Assembly (NCBI RefSeq): GCF_014750685.1
Contig: NZ_JAAXGE010000013.1
Span: forward strand, 1-64,000
Length of the DNA: 64,000 bases
Origin: Bacteroides sp. GM023
Lineage (GTDB): Bacteria; Bacteroidota; Bacteroidia; Bacteroidales; Bacteroidaceae
Direction of reading: 5' to 3'
The position numbers and the translations under genes are program-made. Each line of letters opens with the position of its first letter. Position 1 is the first letter of the stretch. Below the pieces are notes generated by a model. The model did not search any database. It was not told the DNA's origin and saw nothing but the letters and a program-made list of their open reading frames with translations. Positions 52,375 to 62,800 of this stretch are shown here, in pieces.

Positions 52375-53259
52375 TCAATATTCGTAATGATAACAGGTAT
52401 TCTTCACTTCAACATGATAAATAGCAGTTCCATATCCCATCCAGATACCAAGTCCACCATTTATATTACCAGGCAAATTAGTCGTATTGGGAAATACCGG
52501 GTTAGTACTATTGATTACTTCATTTTCATATTGGCTCCAAAAGCGAAAGCCTTCTTCTGTGATTTGGGAGAAACAAATTCCCACTTTCTCACCGGGAATA
52601 AAGAAAGGAGTATACTTGTTGAGTTCCGTATGCCTGAATCCTCTGTAAACCTCAGTCTTCGCAACCGGTGGCACTAATATTTCATCAGAGAATGTCCCCA
52701 TAAAAGCATTGTAATAATCATTATCTTTCTCTTCTACCCGGGTAAAAATCTTATAATAGTTGGCTTCACCAGCCGGATCTTTAAAATATGCAGTAGCCTG
52801 ATAAAGAGTATCACACCCTTCAGTTGGCTGTAAACGTATACTATCCAGCAAAACCGGTTTGGGGATGGTGGTACGTGCCGTTATTTCTTTTCCCCGGTAT
52901 ATGACGGTCAATGTGTACACCTTGCCTACTTCTCCCCGTATCTGCGAACCTGTATAGACAAAATAAGGCAACCTGCCCTTATCCATTCTTCCCACCAGGA
53001 TTTCTGTCTGGTCACCATCGCTTACAGTAACTTTAGCGCTCGTCACAGGCAGTTTAGAAACTGCTATACTATCCCATGTACTATTCAAAATCTTACTTTG
53101 AGAAAGGTAAACCTTGGCGAATCCATCCGCTTCAATACCACCTTCCACTACTACCTCCGATTCATAGTCACTATCAAAATCCCAGTCCGGGTCGCATGAT
53201 ACTAAAGCCACAACCAAAACAACTACCCAACTATATAAAAGTGCTTTCATCATCTTCAA
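52375..53259 (-). CDS. DUF4249 lipoprotein
   Basis: The 294-residue protein has lipobox ALVSC (Cys about 22) and a beta-rich body with the DUF4249 features ESEVVVEGGIEADGFAKVYLSQS and GKVYTLTVIYRGKEITARTTIPKP. DUF4249 lipoproteins are encoded next to particular TonB-dependent receptors and probably form a surface lid or binding partner, analogous to SusD. It overlaps the receptor gene by 4 bp (53256-53259), so translation is coupled. Confidence 0.88.
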   Translation of the reverse strand: MKMMKALLYSWVVVLVVALVSCDPDWDFDSDYESEVVVEGGIEADGFAKVYLSQSKILNSTWDSIAVSKLPVTSAKVTVSDGDQTEILVGRMDKGRLPYFVYTGSQIRGEVGKVYTLTVIYRGKEITARTTIPKPVLLDSIRLQPTEGCDTLYQATAYFKDPAGEANYYKIFTRVEEKDNDYYNAFMGTFSDEILVPPVAKTEVYRGFRHTELNKYTPFFIPGEKVGICFSQITEEGFRFWSQYENEVINSTNPVFPNTTNLPGNINGGLGIWMGYGTAIYHVEVKNTCYHYEY

Positions 53260-55331
53260 AATTTAAATATATAACTGACTGAAGGCAACAGGCTATAAAG
53301 CGACATATTCTTTTTCTTGATAAGCAAACCAGCGTTATCTTTTGATGGCTTTACGTCCACTTGCACAAAAACCGGATTATGTCTCATGTAGGCATTGTAA
53401 AGCGACAGATTTATACAACTGTTTTTCTTATGCCCCAACCAATAATTCACCGATAAGTCCATTCTGTGATAAGACGGCATACGACTACTGTTATACTCGT
53501 CATATACACAAACCGCATTCTCACCTATCATATACATAGCCCTTGGATACGTCACTGCATTACCCGAAGCATACACAAATGTCATGGCAAAATCCCAATG
53601 GTCATCCAGCGTATAATGAACCATTGCATTCACATTATGTCTCCGGTCATATTTGGCCGGAAACGTATTTCCCTCTCTCAATTCCGGGAATTGACGGTCA
53701 GCCCAAGCAAGCGTATACCCAATCCATCCGTTCCAGCGCCCTCTACTTTTCTTCAACATCAGTTCCACGCCATAGTTACGTCCTTCTCCGGTCAGCACAT
53801 GATCCTCAATCCGATATGTCTGGTTAAACATATCCAATAAGCCACCATTGAATATCGTTTGATGATAGAGTTTCCGATAGTAACCTTCCACCAGTAGTTC
53901 GTAATCCCCTCCCGGAAACGGTTGCAAAAAAGAGACATCCAACGAATGAACTTTTTGTCCTGATATATCTTTCGTCGAAGGCATCCAAAAGTCAATAGGT
54001 AATCCGGCACTCGATACGGTGATTTGATTCATATATTGCCTGTTCAACTGGTAAGAAAGGCTCAATATCCTATCCTCCGGCAGTTCATATTCCAAACGAA
54101 TACGAGGTTCCGCTCCACCATTATAACAATCATTTTGCATCGCACCGCTATAACGCAACCCCATATCCATTGTCAGGTTTCCCCATTTTTTCTCTGCTTC
54201 GGCATACAAGACAAATTCTTCCATTTCGTATCTGCCGGGATTTCCGGCATTGATTCCTTCGAAGATATTCACCGACTCGGGGTATTGAGGCCGTAGTATA
54301 TGGTGAATAAAAGTTCCGCCCGACTTTATTTTCCATGTTCCCAGACGCCAATCTGCATTTCCCATATATCCTACGTCCGTCAATCGTGAAGGCATAGTCA
54401 TATTCAATGAATTTTGATTCGCTCGCAGATTAGTGCGATAATGCGTCATGTAGACTCTTTGTGTCAGAGACACTTTTTCGTTGCAGCGATGCTCCCACTT
54501 CAAAGAAGCAATAGCATTGAGCCACTGTATTTTGAAGTCCACTTGATATTGATGTTCCTTCAGTTTCAGCAAGTCATTGCCGACATAACTGTTCAGTACT
54601 ATCTTGTTTTTAGAATCCGGCTTCCATACATAAGTAAGATTATAGTCCTGAAATCCATAACGAAGCCTTGTGTTATCTTCAAAACCACCTTCTATCAGAG
54701 AGATGACAGGATTCACATAGGTGACTCTTGCAGACAGATAAAGGGCACTGTTTGGTGTTACCGGTATTGCGCCCGTAATTCTTGATGCCAGTATGCCTAC
54801 ATTGCCGGACACGCTTGCCCGTTGCACAATCGAATCACGCGGAGTCATTTCCACTACAGCCGCCAGCCTTCCTCCCCGGTCTGCCGGCTGGTAAGACTTA
54901 TTCAATGAAAAAGAAGAAAAATGATCGTTATTAAATATAGAGAAGAAACCAAGCAGATGTGAGGAATTGTACACAGGCACACCATCTATGCATATAAGAT
55001 TATGCCCCGGTTCGCTTCCGTGCACATAAAGTCCACCGTTCAATTCTCCGGCAGTAGTCACCCCCGGTAATAGTTGAAAGGTTTTTATCGGGTCACTGTC
55101 CCCCAACATACGAGGCATGAAATTCACAGCATTCGGATCAAGTTTCCAATCGCCTTTTGCGCTACGTTGCAGCACAGGCACTTTCTTTGAAGCCACGACT
55201 TCTACCTCTTGAATCTTCCAGATTGAATCGGTTCGGATAGTATCATCGCTATGTGTCTCCGTTTGAGCACATACATTTGTGCCCATCAATCCCGCAAACA
55301 GTACTACAAGTATGTATCTTAGCACATTCAA
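53256..55331 (-). CDS. TonB-dependent receptor paired with DUF4249
   Basis: The 691-residue protein has a signal peptide (cut near NVCAQ), a short region IQEVEVVASKKVP resembling a TonB box, a plug domain (about 60-160, with LQLLPG-like GVTTAGELNGGLYVHGSEPGHNLICIDGVPVY) and a 22-stranded barrel ending in LLPSVSYIFKF. It lacks the carboxypeptidase-like N-terminal domain usual in SusC-type and many other Bacteroidetes receptors. It imports an unknown ligand with energy from TonB. DUF4249 is its partner. Confidence 0.9.
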   Translation of the reverse strand: MNVLRYILVVLFAGLMGTNVCAQTETHSDDTIRTDSIWKIQEVEVVASKKVPVLQRSAKGDWKLDPNAVNFMPRMLGDSDPIKTFQLLPGVTTAGELNGGLYVHGSEPGHNLICIDGVPVYNSSHLLGFFSIFNNDHFSSFSLNKSYQPADRGGRLAAVVEMTPRDSIVQRASVSGNVGILASRITGAIPVTPNSALYLSARVTYVNPVISLIEGGFEDNTRLRYGFQDYNLTYVWKPDSKNKIVLNSYVGNDLLKLKEHQYQVDFKIQWLNAIASLKWEHRCNEKVSLTQRVYMTHYRTNLRANQNSLNMTMPSRLTDVGYMGNADWRLGTWKIKSGGTFIHHILRPQYPESVNIFEGINAGNPGRYEMEEFVLYAEAEKKWGNLTMDMGLRYSGAMQNDCYNGGAEPRIRLEYELPEDRILSLSYQLNRQYMNQITVSSAGLPIDFWMPSTKDISGQKVHSLDVSFLQPFPGGDYELLVEGYYRKLYHQTIFNGGLLDMFNQTYRIEDHVLTGEGRNYGVELMLKKSRGRWNGWIGYTLAWADRQFPELREGNTFPAKYDRRHNVNAMVHYTLDDHWDFAMTFVYASGNAVTYPRAMYMIGENAVCVYDEYNSSRMPSYHRMDLSVNYWLGHKKNSCINLSLYNAYMRHNPVFVQVDVKPSKDNAGLLIKKKNMSLYSLLPSVSYIFKF

Positions 55332-55344
55332 TTCGCCTAATCTA

Positions 55345-55388
55345 TAAAAAGAAAGCCGAAGAAGAGAATAATCTCCCTTCTCCGGTCT
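55345..55388 (-). terminator. terminator of the lipoprotein gene at 55429-56667
   Basis: On the minus strand the stem CCGGAGAAGGGAGA/TCTCTTCTTCGG (a bulge and one mismatch) is followed by CTTTCTTTTT. Confidence 0.6.
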
Positions 55389-55428
55389 CCCGCAATTTAT
55401 TCACATTTATCTAATCGATACCCCATTC

Positions 55429-56667
55429 TTATTCAATGAATCCTTCAAAACTTCTAACTAATGCGTCGAAACTATCAGCCAAAGACTTGAATGGACCGGA
55501 AGCTGCGTCAAAATAATTGTCAAAGCTAATCAAAGACTCATCTCCAAACTTCAACAGAGGTTCTGAATCCCAATACTCACGTTTCCCTCCATACGAAGAT
55601 GTATAATATATATAGGGTTGGAATACAAAAGTGGCAGATGATTCATCACTTCCACCGAATGCCAGGCTTCCGTTTAGATATTTATTATATACATTTGCAG
55701 TAGCCTGCGCAGCTTTCTGCGACTCACCCCACAATTCCGCTTCAGTATCATACAGGTCCTCAACTTCTTCCAGCTCACGAGCTAAATTCTTATAACTGCT
55801 ACATTGTAAAGCAACAGTAGCCTCACCCATTATAACAGCTTCTATGCGAGCGTCATTAAAGCGGTTTGCTATGTTCTCATCCTTACCTTCATCCGCAGTC
55901 ATATTGCTACCATTCAAATAGCCTTCACCCTTTACTACTTCCGTATCTTTTATAGTTATTGAATAACCAGCCTTTACAGCCTGAGGTCCCGCACTTACTG
56001 TTGCAGCTACCTTATAACCGCTAGCATCTATGTTAGCTGTGATATCCGCTTTTCTCGGAGCGTTACTTACATTTGCCGTAGCAATTTCAAAAGAAGTCAG
56101 TGTAGTTGAGCCCAACTTGATAGTAGCTGTAAGTTTTGCAGGAACTTTCACAGTAACACCATCGTAAGTGATATCTGTAGTATTGCCGGTAGCTGCAATT
56201 TTTATTTCAGCATCCTTGTTCTCATAGCCAAATTTAAATGTAAGTTCCGAAGTCGACTCTACATTATCCCAGTCATTATTCTGTTTATTATAGGTATAAA
56301 TGCCATAATAATCACTGATCTGATATATTTCATTATCCATAGCAGCCAAAGAATACACCTTAGCCATATTTCCCTGAGAAGCAGCTACCAGGGAATGTAC
56401 CATTTGCTGCATACTTTCTTTTTCCTGAATATCTAATGAACCTGCAATTTCCGAGAAATAATCCCCTACTCGTGCCAACTGTTTCTGATCGTCAGCATTT
56501 ATCAAGCTAATCAGATTCTGACCTATTTCACTCAGTTTCTCTTTGCTTTGTTCGGCTGATAATACGCTTCCCCCTGTCGGGCCATCATTATTGTCGTCAC
56601 CACACCCTGTGAATGTTACCATTGCCATCATCAGGCAAGGAATCAATAAATTCAATTTTCCAGTCAT
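55429..56667 (-). CDS. hypothetical lipoprotein
   Basis: The 412-residue protein has lipobox FTGC (Cys about 22) followed by an Asp/Asn/Gly-rich tether (GDDNNDGPTGG). A helical stretch (about 38-100) precedes a beta-rich region (about 130-260, TADITYD-like and KLTATIKLGSTTLTSFEIA repeats), and an Asp/Glu-rich C-terminal part. I do not recognise a family with confidence; some Bacteroides DUF4925- or DUF6850-like lipoproteins have this layout. It stands alone between the TonB receptor and the Fur regulator. Confidence 0.75.
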   Translation of the reverse strand: MTGKLNLLIPCLMMAMVTFTGCGDDNNDGPTGGSVLSAEQSKEKLSEIGQNLISLINADDQKQLARVGDYFSEIAGSLDIQEKESMQQMVHSLVAASQGNMAKVYSLAAMDNEIYQISDYYGIYTYNKQNNDWDNVESTSELTFKFGYENKDAEIKIAATGNTTDITYDGVTVKVPAKLTATIKLGSTTLTSFEIATANVSNAPRKADITANIDASGYKVAATVSAGPQAVKAGYSITIKDTEVVKGEGYLNGSNMTADEGKDENIANRFNDARIEAVIMGEATVALQCSSYKNLARELEEVEDLYDTEAELWGESQKAAQATANVYNKYLNGSLAFGGSDESSATFVFQPYIYYTSSYGGKREYWDSEPLLKFGDESLISFDNYFDAASGPFKSLADSFDALVRSFEGFIE

Positions 56668-56800
56668 ATTTTAATGCATTTAAAAATGTTATATTCACAT
56701 ATTTATGCCATCCCCACTACTCGCATATTTTGCATAGAATAGTTATAAACCTTAATGGTTCTGCAAAGTTGGGAATATTTTATTTCATAAAAAAATGATT

Positions 56801-56838
56801 AAAATAAAAAAAACGCCTAAATGGGTCGTATAGGCGCT
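56801..56838 (-). terminator. terminator of the P-ATPase/Fur operon
   Basis: On the minus strand CGCCTA and TAGGCG form a stem around a 10-base loop, followed by TTTTTTTT. It lies about 80 bp after the Fur stop. Confidence 0.75.
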
Positions 56839-56919
56839 TAAATTATAGAAAACAGTGATTATCATGTCAAAATTAACAAGTAACTTCCAATTTTCATATC
56901 ACAAAGTATAAAAAAACAA

Positions 56920-57342
56920 TTATTTTCGAGAAGAACACTCCGGACAAATCCCTTTCAATACATAGTTTATACTATGCAAAGTAAACCCTTTCGGCAAATC
57001 AATAACAGGAATATGCGTGCCTTCCAGGCAGAATGTCTTGTGGCATTTCTCGCAATAGAAATGTGAATGTAAATCCTGCACCACACAATTGCAGGAATTG
57101 TCACAAACAGCATATTTCAACGAACCGCTTCCGTCATCTATGCTATGTATAAGGTGATGAGACAAAAAGAGGGCTATTGTCCGGGATATGGTCGATTTAT
57201 CCACCGTATCCAGCAGAGTTTCCAAATCAAGCAATGATACCGCACGTCCAACTTCCATCATATTCTTTAGTATGAGAAGCCTTATTGCCGTCGGCTTGAT
57301 GTCTCTTCGTGCCAACTTATCCAAATAAATATTCTCTTCCAT
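56920..57342 (-). CDS. Fur-family metalloregulator
   Basis: The 140-residue protein has an N-terminal winged helix (about 10-75, with DKSTISRTIALFLSHHLIHS as recognition region) and a C-terminal metal-binding domain with HSH (92-94), CEKC (97-100) and CPEC (133-136), the structural zinc CxxC pairs of Fur/Zur proteins. It follows the P-ATPase gene by 6 bp, so the two form an operon. A zinc- or cadmium-responsive repressor of its own operon is the simplest reading; Zur-like or a general divalent sensor cannot be separated from sequence alone. Confidence 0.88.
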   Translation of the reverse strand: MEENIYLDKLARRDIKPTAIRLLILKNMMEVGRAVSLLDLETLLDTVDKSTISRTIALFLSHHLIHSIDDGSGSLKYAVCDNSCNCVVQDLHSHFYCEKCHKTFCLEGTHIPVIDLPKGFTLHSINYVLKGICPECSSRK

Positions 57343-57348
57343 AGTCTC

Positions 57349-59295
57349 TTATTTTATCATTTTCTGTATTCTTACAGCATTCATAATGGCGAGTAGCGCA
57401 ACACCGACGTCTGCAAAGACCGCTTCCCAAAGGGTAGCTATACCACCGGCTCCCAATATCAGTACAAGCAATTTCACTCCGAATGCCAGTGATACATTCT
57501 GCCAGATAATCCTGCGTGTCAGCTTTCCTACCTTTATGGCTTCGGCCACTTTAGAGGGCTGGTCTGTCTGTATCACGACATCGGCTGTTTCAATTGCCGC
57601 ATCACTACCCAATCCCCCCATGGCAATACCGACATGGCTCAACGCAAGTACCGGCGCATCGTTCATTCCATCACCGACAAATGCAATCTGATTCGTCCCG
57701 TCCTGCCGCAGTTCTTCCAAATGCTGCACTTTTCCTTCCGGCAACAAGTCTCCATAAGCACTTGTGATACCGAGCTTTTCCGCAAAGTTAGTAACAATAC
57801 TCTGTTTATCACCGGATAATATCTGAATGTTTTTGATATGCAACATTTTTAAATCATCAATAGCTTTCTTTGCATCCTCTTTCAGTGTATCAGCCAATAA
57901 CAAATAACCTGCATAGTCAGTTCCAATGGCGCAGACTACAATCGTATCGGTAATCTGCAATAACTCTGCCGGATATTCGATATTAAATTTGGATAGTAAA
58001 CGGCAGTTTCCGACCAATACCGGAGTACCGTTAATCATTGCTTCCAAGCCGAATCCGGCAAATTCCTTTGTACTGGTAACCGATAACAGTTCTACATTTT
58101 GCAGCTTTGCATAGTTCACGATGGCTTTAGCAATCGGATGGGTACTATTACTTTCTACCGAAGCTACCATTCCAATCAGTTCTTTTTCTGAAATACCGGA
58201 TGCGGATTTACACTCCTGCACTTCAAACGTTCCTTTAGTCAGAGTGCCTGTTTTATCGAATACAACCGTATTGATTTTAGTGATTGCATCCAGATAATTA
58301 CCTCCTTTGAATAAGATTCCCAACCGGGAAGCAGCTCCGATGCCACCAAAATATCCCAATGGAATGCTCACGACCAAAGCACACGGGCACGAAATCACCA
58401 AGAAGACTAAAGCCCTGTACAGCCAGTCATTAAACACAAATGCAAATTGAGTATCAATGAATGAATAAGCAAATGGAAGGATTACTATCAATACCGCCAA
58501 TCCTATAACAATAGGTGTATAGATACGTGCAAATTTACGGATAAACAATTCTGCCGGGGCTTTTCTTTCCGAAGCATTTTGGACAAGTTCCAATATGCGG
58601 GCAAGCGCACTCTTATCGAATGGTCTTGTCACCTTGATTCGAATCACTTTATCCGTCACAATCATTCCGGCAAGCACTTCTTCGCCTTCGCGAATATTAC
58701 GGGGGACACTTTCACCTGTCAATGCCGCTGTATTAAAAGCAGCAACGTCGTTGAGCATCACTCCGTCCAAAGGAACTCTCTCGCCCGATTTTATCTCTAT
58801 AATCTCACCGACCTTTACATTCTTCGGACTTTCTGTAATCAGGCTGTTATCTCTCAGTACCAAAGCTTTCTCCGGCCTTACATCCAGCAAAGCGCCGATA
58901 TTACGTTTTGCCTTATCCACCGCCTTGTCCTGAAAAAGTTCTCCGATGGTATAAAACAGCATCACAGCTACCCCCTCCGGGTATTCGCCAATATAAAAAG
59001 CTCCGATTGTGGCAACAATCATTAGAGTAAACTCACTGAAATAGTCTTTCTCTTTCATGCTCTCCCACGCTTCTTTCATAACAGGGAGTCCGACCGGAAG
59101 ATAAGCTACAATATACCAGATTAAAGCTACATACTCTTTATGAAAAAAAGAAGAATCCAGGGCATTCATAACAATACCACTTATCAGCAGTATAAATGAA
59201 AGCCCCACTTTCCAGTATTCTTGAAATATAGAATTCTTAACTTCCACTTCCTTTTTAGGTGCACATTCATGTGCACAGCAACTACAATGTCCCAT
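57349..59295 (-). CDS. P1B-type heavy-metal ATPase (zinc/cadmium/lead efflux type)
   Basis: The 648-residue ATPase has the transmembrane metal motif CPC (303-305), phosphorylation Asp347 in DKTGTLT, TGES (194-197), the HP dipeptide in STHPIAK and GDGMNDAPVL. The N-terminus lacks a full HMA domain and has instead a short Cys/His patch, CSCCAHEC (4-11), suited to a soft or transition metal. The Asp in the last membrane segment (FADVGVALL) is the feature of Zn/Cd/Pb exporters (subtype P1B-2). It exports metal from the cytoplasm. The Fur gene is next in the operon. Confidence 0.92.
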   Translation of the reverse strand: MGHCSCCAHECAPKKEVEVKNSIFQEYWKVGLSFILLISGIVMNALDSSFFHKEYVALIWYIVAYLPVGLPVMKEAWESMKEKDYFSEFTLMIVATIGAFYIGEYPEGVAVMLFYTIGELFQDKAVDKAKRNIGALLDVRPEKALVLRDNSLITESPKNVKVGEIIEIKSGERVPLDGVMLNDVAAFNTAALTGESVPRNIREGEEVLAGMIVTDKVIRIKVTRPFDKSALARILELVQNASERKAPAELFIRKFARIYTPIVIGLAVLIVILPFAYSFIDTQFAFVFNDWLYRALVFLVISCPCALVVSIPLGYFGGIGAASRLGILFKGGNYLDAITKINTVVFDKTGTLTKGTFEVQECKSASGISEKELIGMVASVESNSTHPIAKAIVNYAKLQNVELLSVTSTKEFAGFGLEAMINGTPVLVGNCRLLSKFNIEYPAELLQITDTIVVCAIGTDYAGYLLLADTLKEDAKKAIDDLKMLHIKNIQILSGDKQSIVTNFAEKLGITSAYGDLLPEGKVQHLEELRQDGTNQIAFVGDGMNDAPVLALSHVGIAMGGLGSDAAIETADVVIQTDQPSKVAEAIKVGKLTRRIIWQNVSLAFGVKLLVLILGAGGIATLWEAVFADVGVALLAIMNAVRIQKMIK

Positions 59296-59317
59296 ATCTT
59301 TCCTCTTTTAGTTGCTG

Positions 59318-59352
59318 CAAAGGTAGTGAATGATTCGTGCAACAAAGTTGCA
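59318..59352 (-). promoter_or_regulatory. P-ATPase promoter with overlapping palindromic operator
   Basis: TTTG (59346-59343) and TACCTTTG (59325-59318) are 17 bp apart on the minus strand. The perfect palindrome TGCAAC-AAA-GTTGCA (59338-59352) covers the -33 element and is a natural operator for the Fur-family protein of the same operon. Confidence 0.6.
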
Positions 59353-59854
59353 AAGAAAATATCTCCCATCTATTTCTTTGATCTATACAACCTAAAACGA
59401 CGCTAACGAATGCGTTTTATATCATTTTGCTTATATATTAACGCTATTAAAGTTAATATATGTTGTATTTATCACAAAATGACCCTATTATTTGTTAACA
59501 ACGCTTGTACTTATAAAAAAATAAGTTATTCTTGCACAGTTTTTCAAACAGTATAGAAATAACACAAAAGAAAACCGTTCAAACTTTCTTATTAGATTTA
59601 TCAGAAATCTAAAAATACACACCCACACATCAATAACAAAATCCGAAAATTGCGAATTTATAAGAAAAAATAGATGACTATTATTTAAGGTCAACTACAA
59701 ACATAATCTTCATACGACAGGATGAAGCACACTACTTCTTATTGCAAAAATCAAGGAGAAGATATCATATTGTGCTTTTTTAAGTAATATTTTAAGCTAG
59801 TTTTTATTCCTGATTTTATAAATGATTTTAACATTAATATAAAGAGAGAAGTTT
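59353..59854. other. AT-rich leader region before susC, no gene seen
   Basis: This stretch holds no credible gene. Two dyads stand out: TATATTAAC/GTTAATATA (59434-59442 and 59452-59460, 9-bp spacer) and TTAGATTT/AAATCTAA (59591-59598 and 59604-59611). No clean TTTG/TAnnTTTG pair reads right, so susC transcription may depend on an activator that binds one of them. Confidence 0.5.
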
Positions 59855-62800
59855 ATGGAGAAAAAGATTTTCCTATTCACACTCTGCCTGTTTATGGGGG
59901 TTAGTTGGGCCTTTTCCCAAACTACCCGGACGGTCACAGGTGTTGTGCTTTCAAAGGAAGAGAACGAACCGATAATAGGTGCTTCCGTACTTATTCCCGG
60001 AACGACTGTAGGAACCATCACGAATGTGAATGGTGAATTCGTGCTACCGAATGTGCCCACAACGGCAAAAAGCATTCAAGTGTCGTACATTGGCATGAAG
60101 ACAATCGAAGTACCGATAACAGACAATAAGATGCGCATCTTTGTCGAGTCGGATACGGAGACATTAGAAGAAGTAGTAGTGCTTGGCTATGGTTCGGCCA
60201 AGAAACTAGGCTCTGTGGTGAGCTCTGTATCTACGGTCAATAATAAGAAACTGAAAAACATTCCCAATGCAAGTTTTGCGGATGCGTTGCAAGGACAGGT
60301 TGCCGGTTTATCGGTATCTTCCAGTTCGGGTGAGCCGTCTTCTACGGCAAACATACGTTTGCGGGGTATGAGTTCTATCAATGCAAGTATCACTCCTCTC
60401 TATATATTAGACGGCGCACCTGTTTCGCAGGTGATTTTCACGACAATGAACCCGGATGATATTGAGAATATTACAGTATTGAAAGATGCTTCGGCAACTG
60501 CCATTTACGGTTCTCGTGCAGCCAATGGTGTGATTGTGATTACCAGTAAGAAAGGCAAAATGGGTGAGAAAGCGCAAGTCACCCTGAAAGCACAGTATGG
60601 TGTATCCAATCTGATCGACAATGGAATGAAAATGATGAACTCTCAGGAATATATGCAGTTTCGCGAGATACTCGAGCCCAAACTGGCAACTGATAAAGAC
60701 TGGATCAAGCATAAACAGGTTGTTAAACAGAATAATATCGATACGGACTGGGCAGACGAAGTGTACCGCAACAATGCACCGACCTACAATCTTGACTTGT
60801 CGGTAAGCGGTGGCGGCAACAACAACAGTTATTACATATCTTTAAACCATAACAACACAGAAGGTATAGCCCCTACTTCCGAGATGCGACGCACTTCATT
60901 GCGTACCAATCTGGAAATTCGTGCCAACAACTGGTTAAAACTGGGTATAAACTCCAATCTTGCTTTTCAGAAATACAATGCCAATCCGGATGTTTCGTCA
61001 GACCTGTCATTGAGCAATCCGGCTACGTTTGCACGTCTGGGACGTCCCGACGATTCGCCGAGATATTATCAGTTGGATGAGAAAGGAAATGCTATTTTCG
61101 GAGACAGGGCAGACTATTTGCATGAATCTCAGATACTTAATCCATTATATATGGAAAGCTATCGCGATCGCGACCGTCGTAACTTCTCTGTGAACCTGAA
61201 CTTATTTGAAGAAATAAGGCCGGTGAAAGGACTGATACTGAGAGCTGTACAGGCCTTAGAAGGATTCGACTATACCTATTCTTCCAACGTGCCTCCTATC
61301 GCCAACTTCACCACTCCGATGGGAGATGTCGTGCAGATCAATGATGCGAAAGGACAGGCCAGAGAGAATTTCCAGCGCTTTTACAGATTTACGTTTACCA
61401 ATACGGCCGAATATAAATTCCATGTAGAGAACAAGCATTTTGTCACGTTGCTGCTCGGACAAGAATCGATCATAAGCAAGGACAATAGCTTCGGAACGAT
61501 TGTAGACGGACTGACAGACAGCCGGTTAATGCTTCTTTCCAATGGAACAGAGTATATGCCGCCCAGCCACAGTGTTGTCGAATCGGTGTTCAATTCTTAT
61601 TTCTTCAGAGGAGATTACACCTTTAAAGAGAAATACTATATCGACGCTTCGTACCGTTTGGACGGAAGTTCACGTTTCACCCCTAAATACCGATGGGCAG
61701 AATTCTACTCTTTGGGCGCAAAATGGAACCTGAAAGCCGAAAACTTTATGAGCAACGTCAACTGGCTGAATGATTTGGGTATCCGTATCAGTTACGGTTC
61801 AACCGGTAACTCCAGTATCGGCGACTACGCTTACCAGAGTTTGCTGGCAAGCAGCGGTGCTTATGAAGGAGAAAGCGGTACGGTTATCATACAACCAGGC
61901 AACCCGGATTTGACGTGGGAGACCGTTACTTCTGCCAACATTGGCGTTGACTTCCGCTTGTTCAATCGTTTTTATGGTAGCATAGACTTGTACAAAAAGA
62001 AAACATCGGATATGCTGATGTCTATCCCCTACTCCTATACGACAGGATTCGGAAACAACATCGGCAATATCGGCGGAATGGTCAATAAAGGTATCGACTT
62101 GAACCTGAATGTAGACCTGATTAACAATGCCAAATTCTTCTGGACGTTCAGAGCTTCATTGAACTACAACAAGAATGAAATCACCGAACTCTTCAACGGC
62201 TTGAATGAATACGTGATACCTGATACGGGAACCAAACTGAAAATCGGCCGGTCATACGGCGAACTTTATTGCGTGAAACGTGCCGGAGTAGACCCGCGCG
62301 ACGGTAAAATAGTCTGGTACGACAAGAACGGAAACCTGACGAAGACGTACAGCGAGGACAATGCCATCTTCATCGACAAGCAAATGTTTGCTCCATGGAC
62401 CGGAGGATTCGGGACAACCGCAAGCTGGAAAGGGCTGACGGCAACCGTCGACTTTTCTTTCGCACTCAATAAATATATGATTAACTACGATCGCTATGTG
62501 TTGGAAAGTCCGAATGACGTCGGGCTGAAATACAACCAGACCAAGCGTATGCTCAATATGTGGACTACTCCCGGACAGGTCACAGACATTCCGGCAGCCA
62601 CAGAGAAGGTTTACCTGGACGATTCTTTCGCAGAAAACTCCTCCTACCTTCGTCTGAGAACGCTATCCATCTCTTATGCTCTCCCGAAGAAGCTGATTCA
62701 AAAGTCGAAGTTTTTTGAAAGTTGCAACATCTTCTTCGTTGGCCGCAACCTGTTGACCTTTACGGATTTCACAGGATACGACCCGGAACCGGAGATGAAT

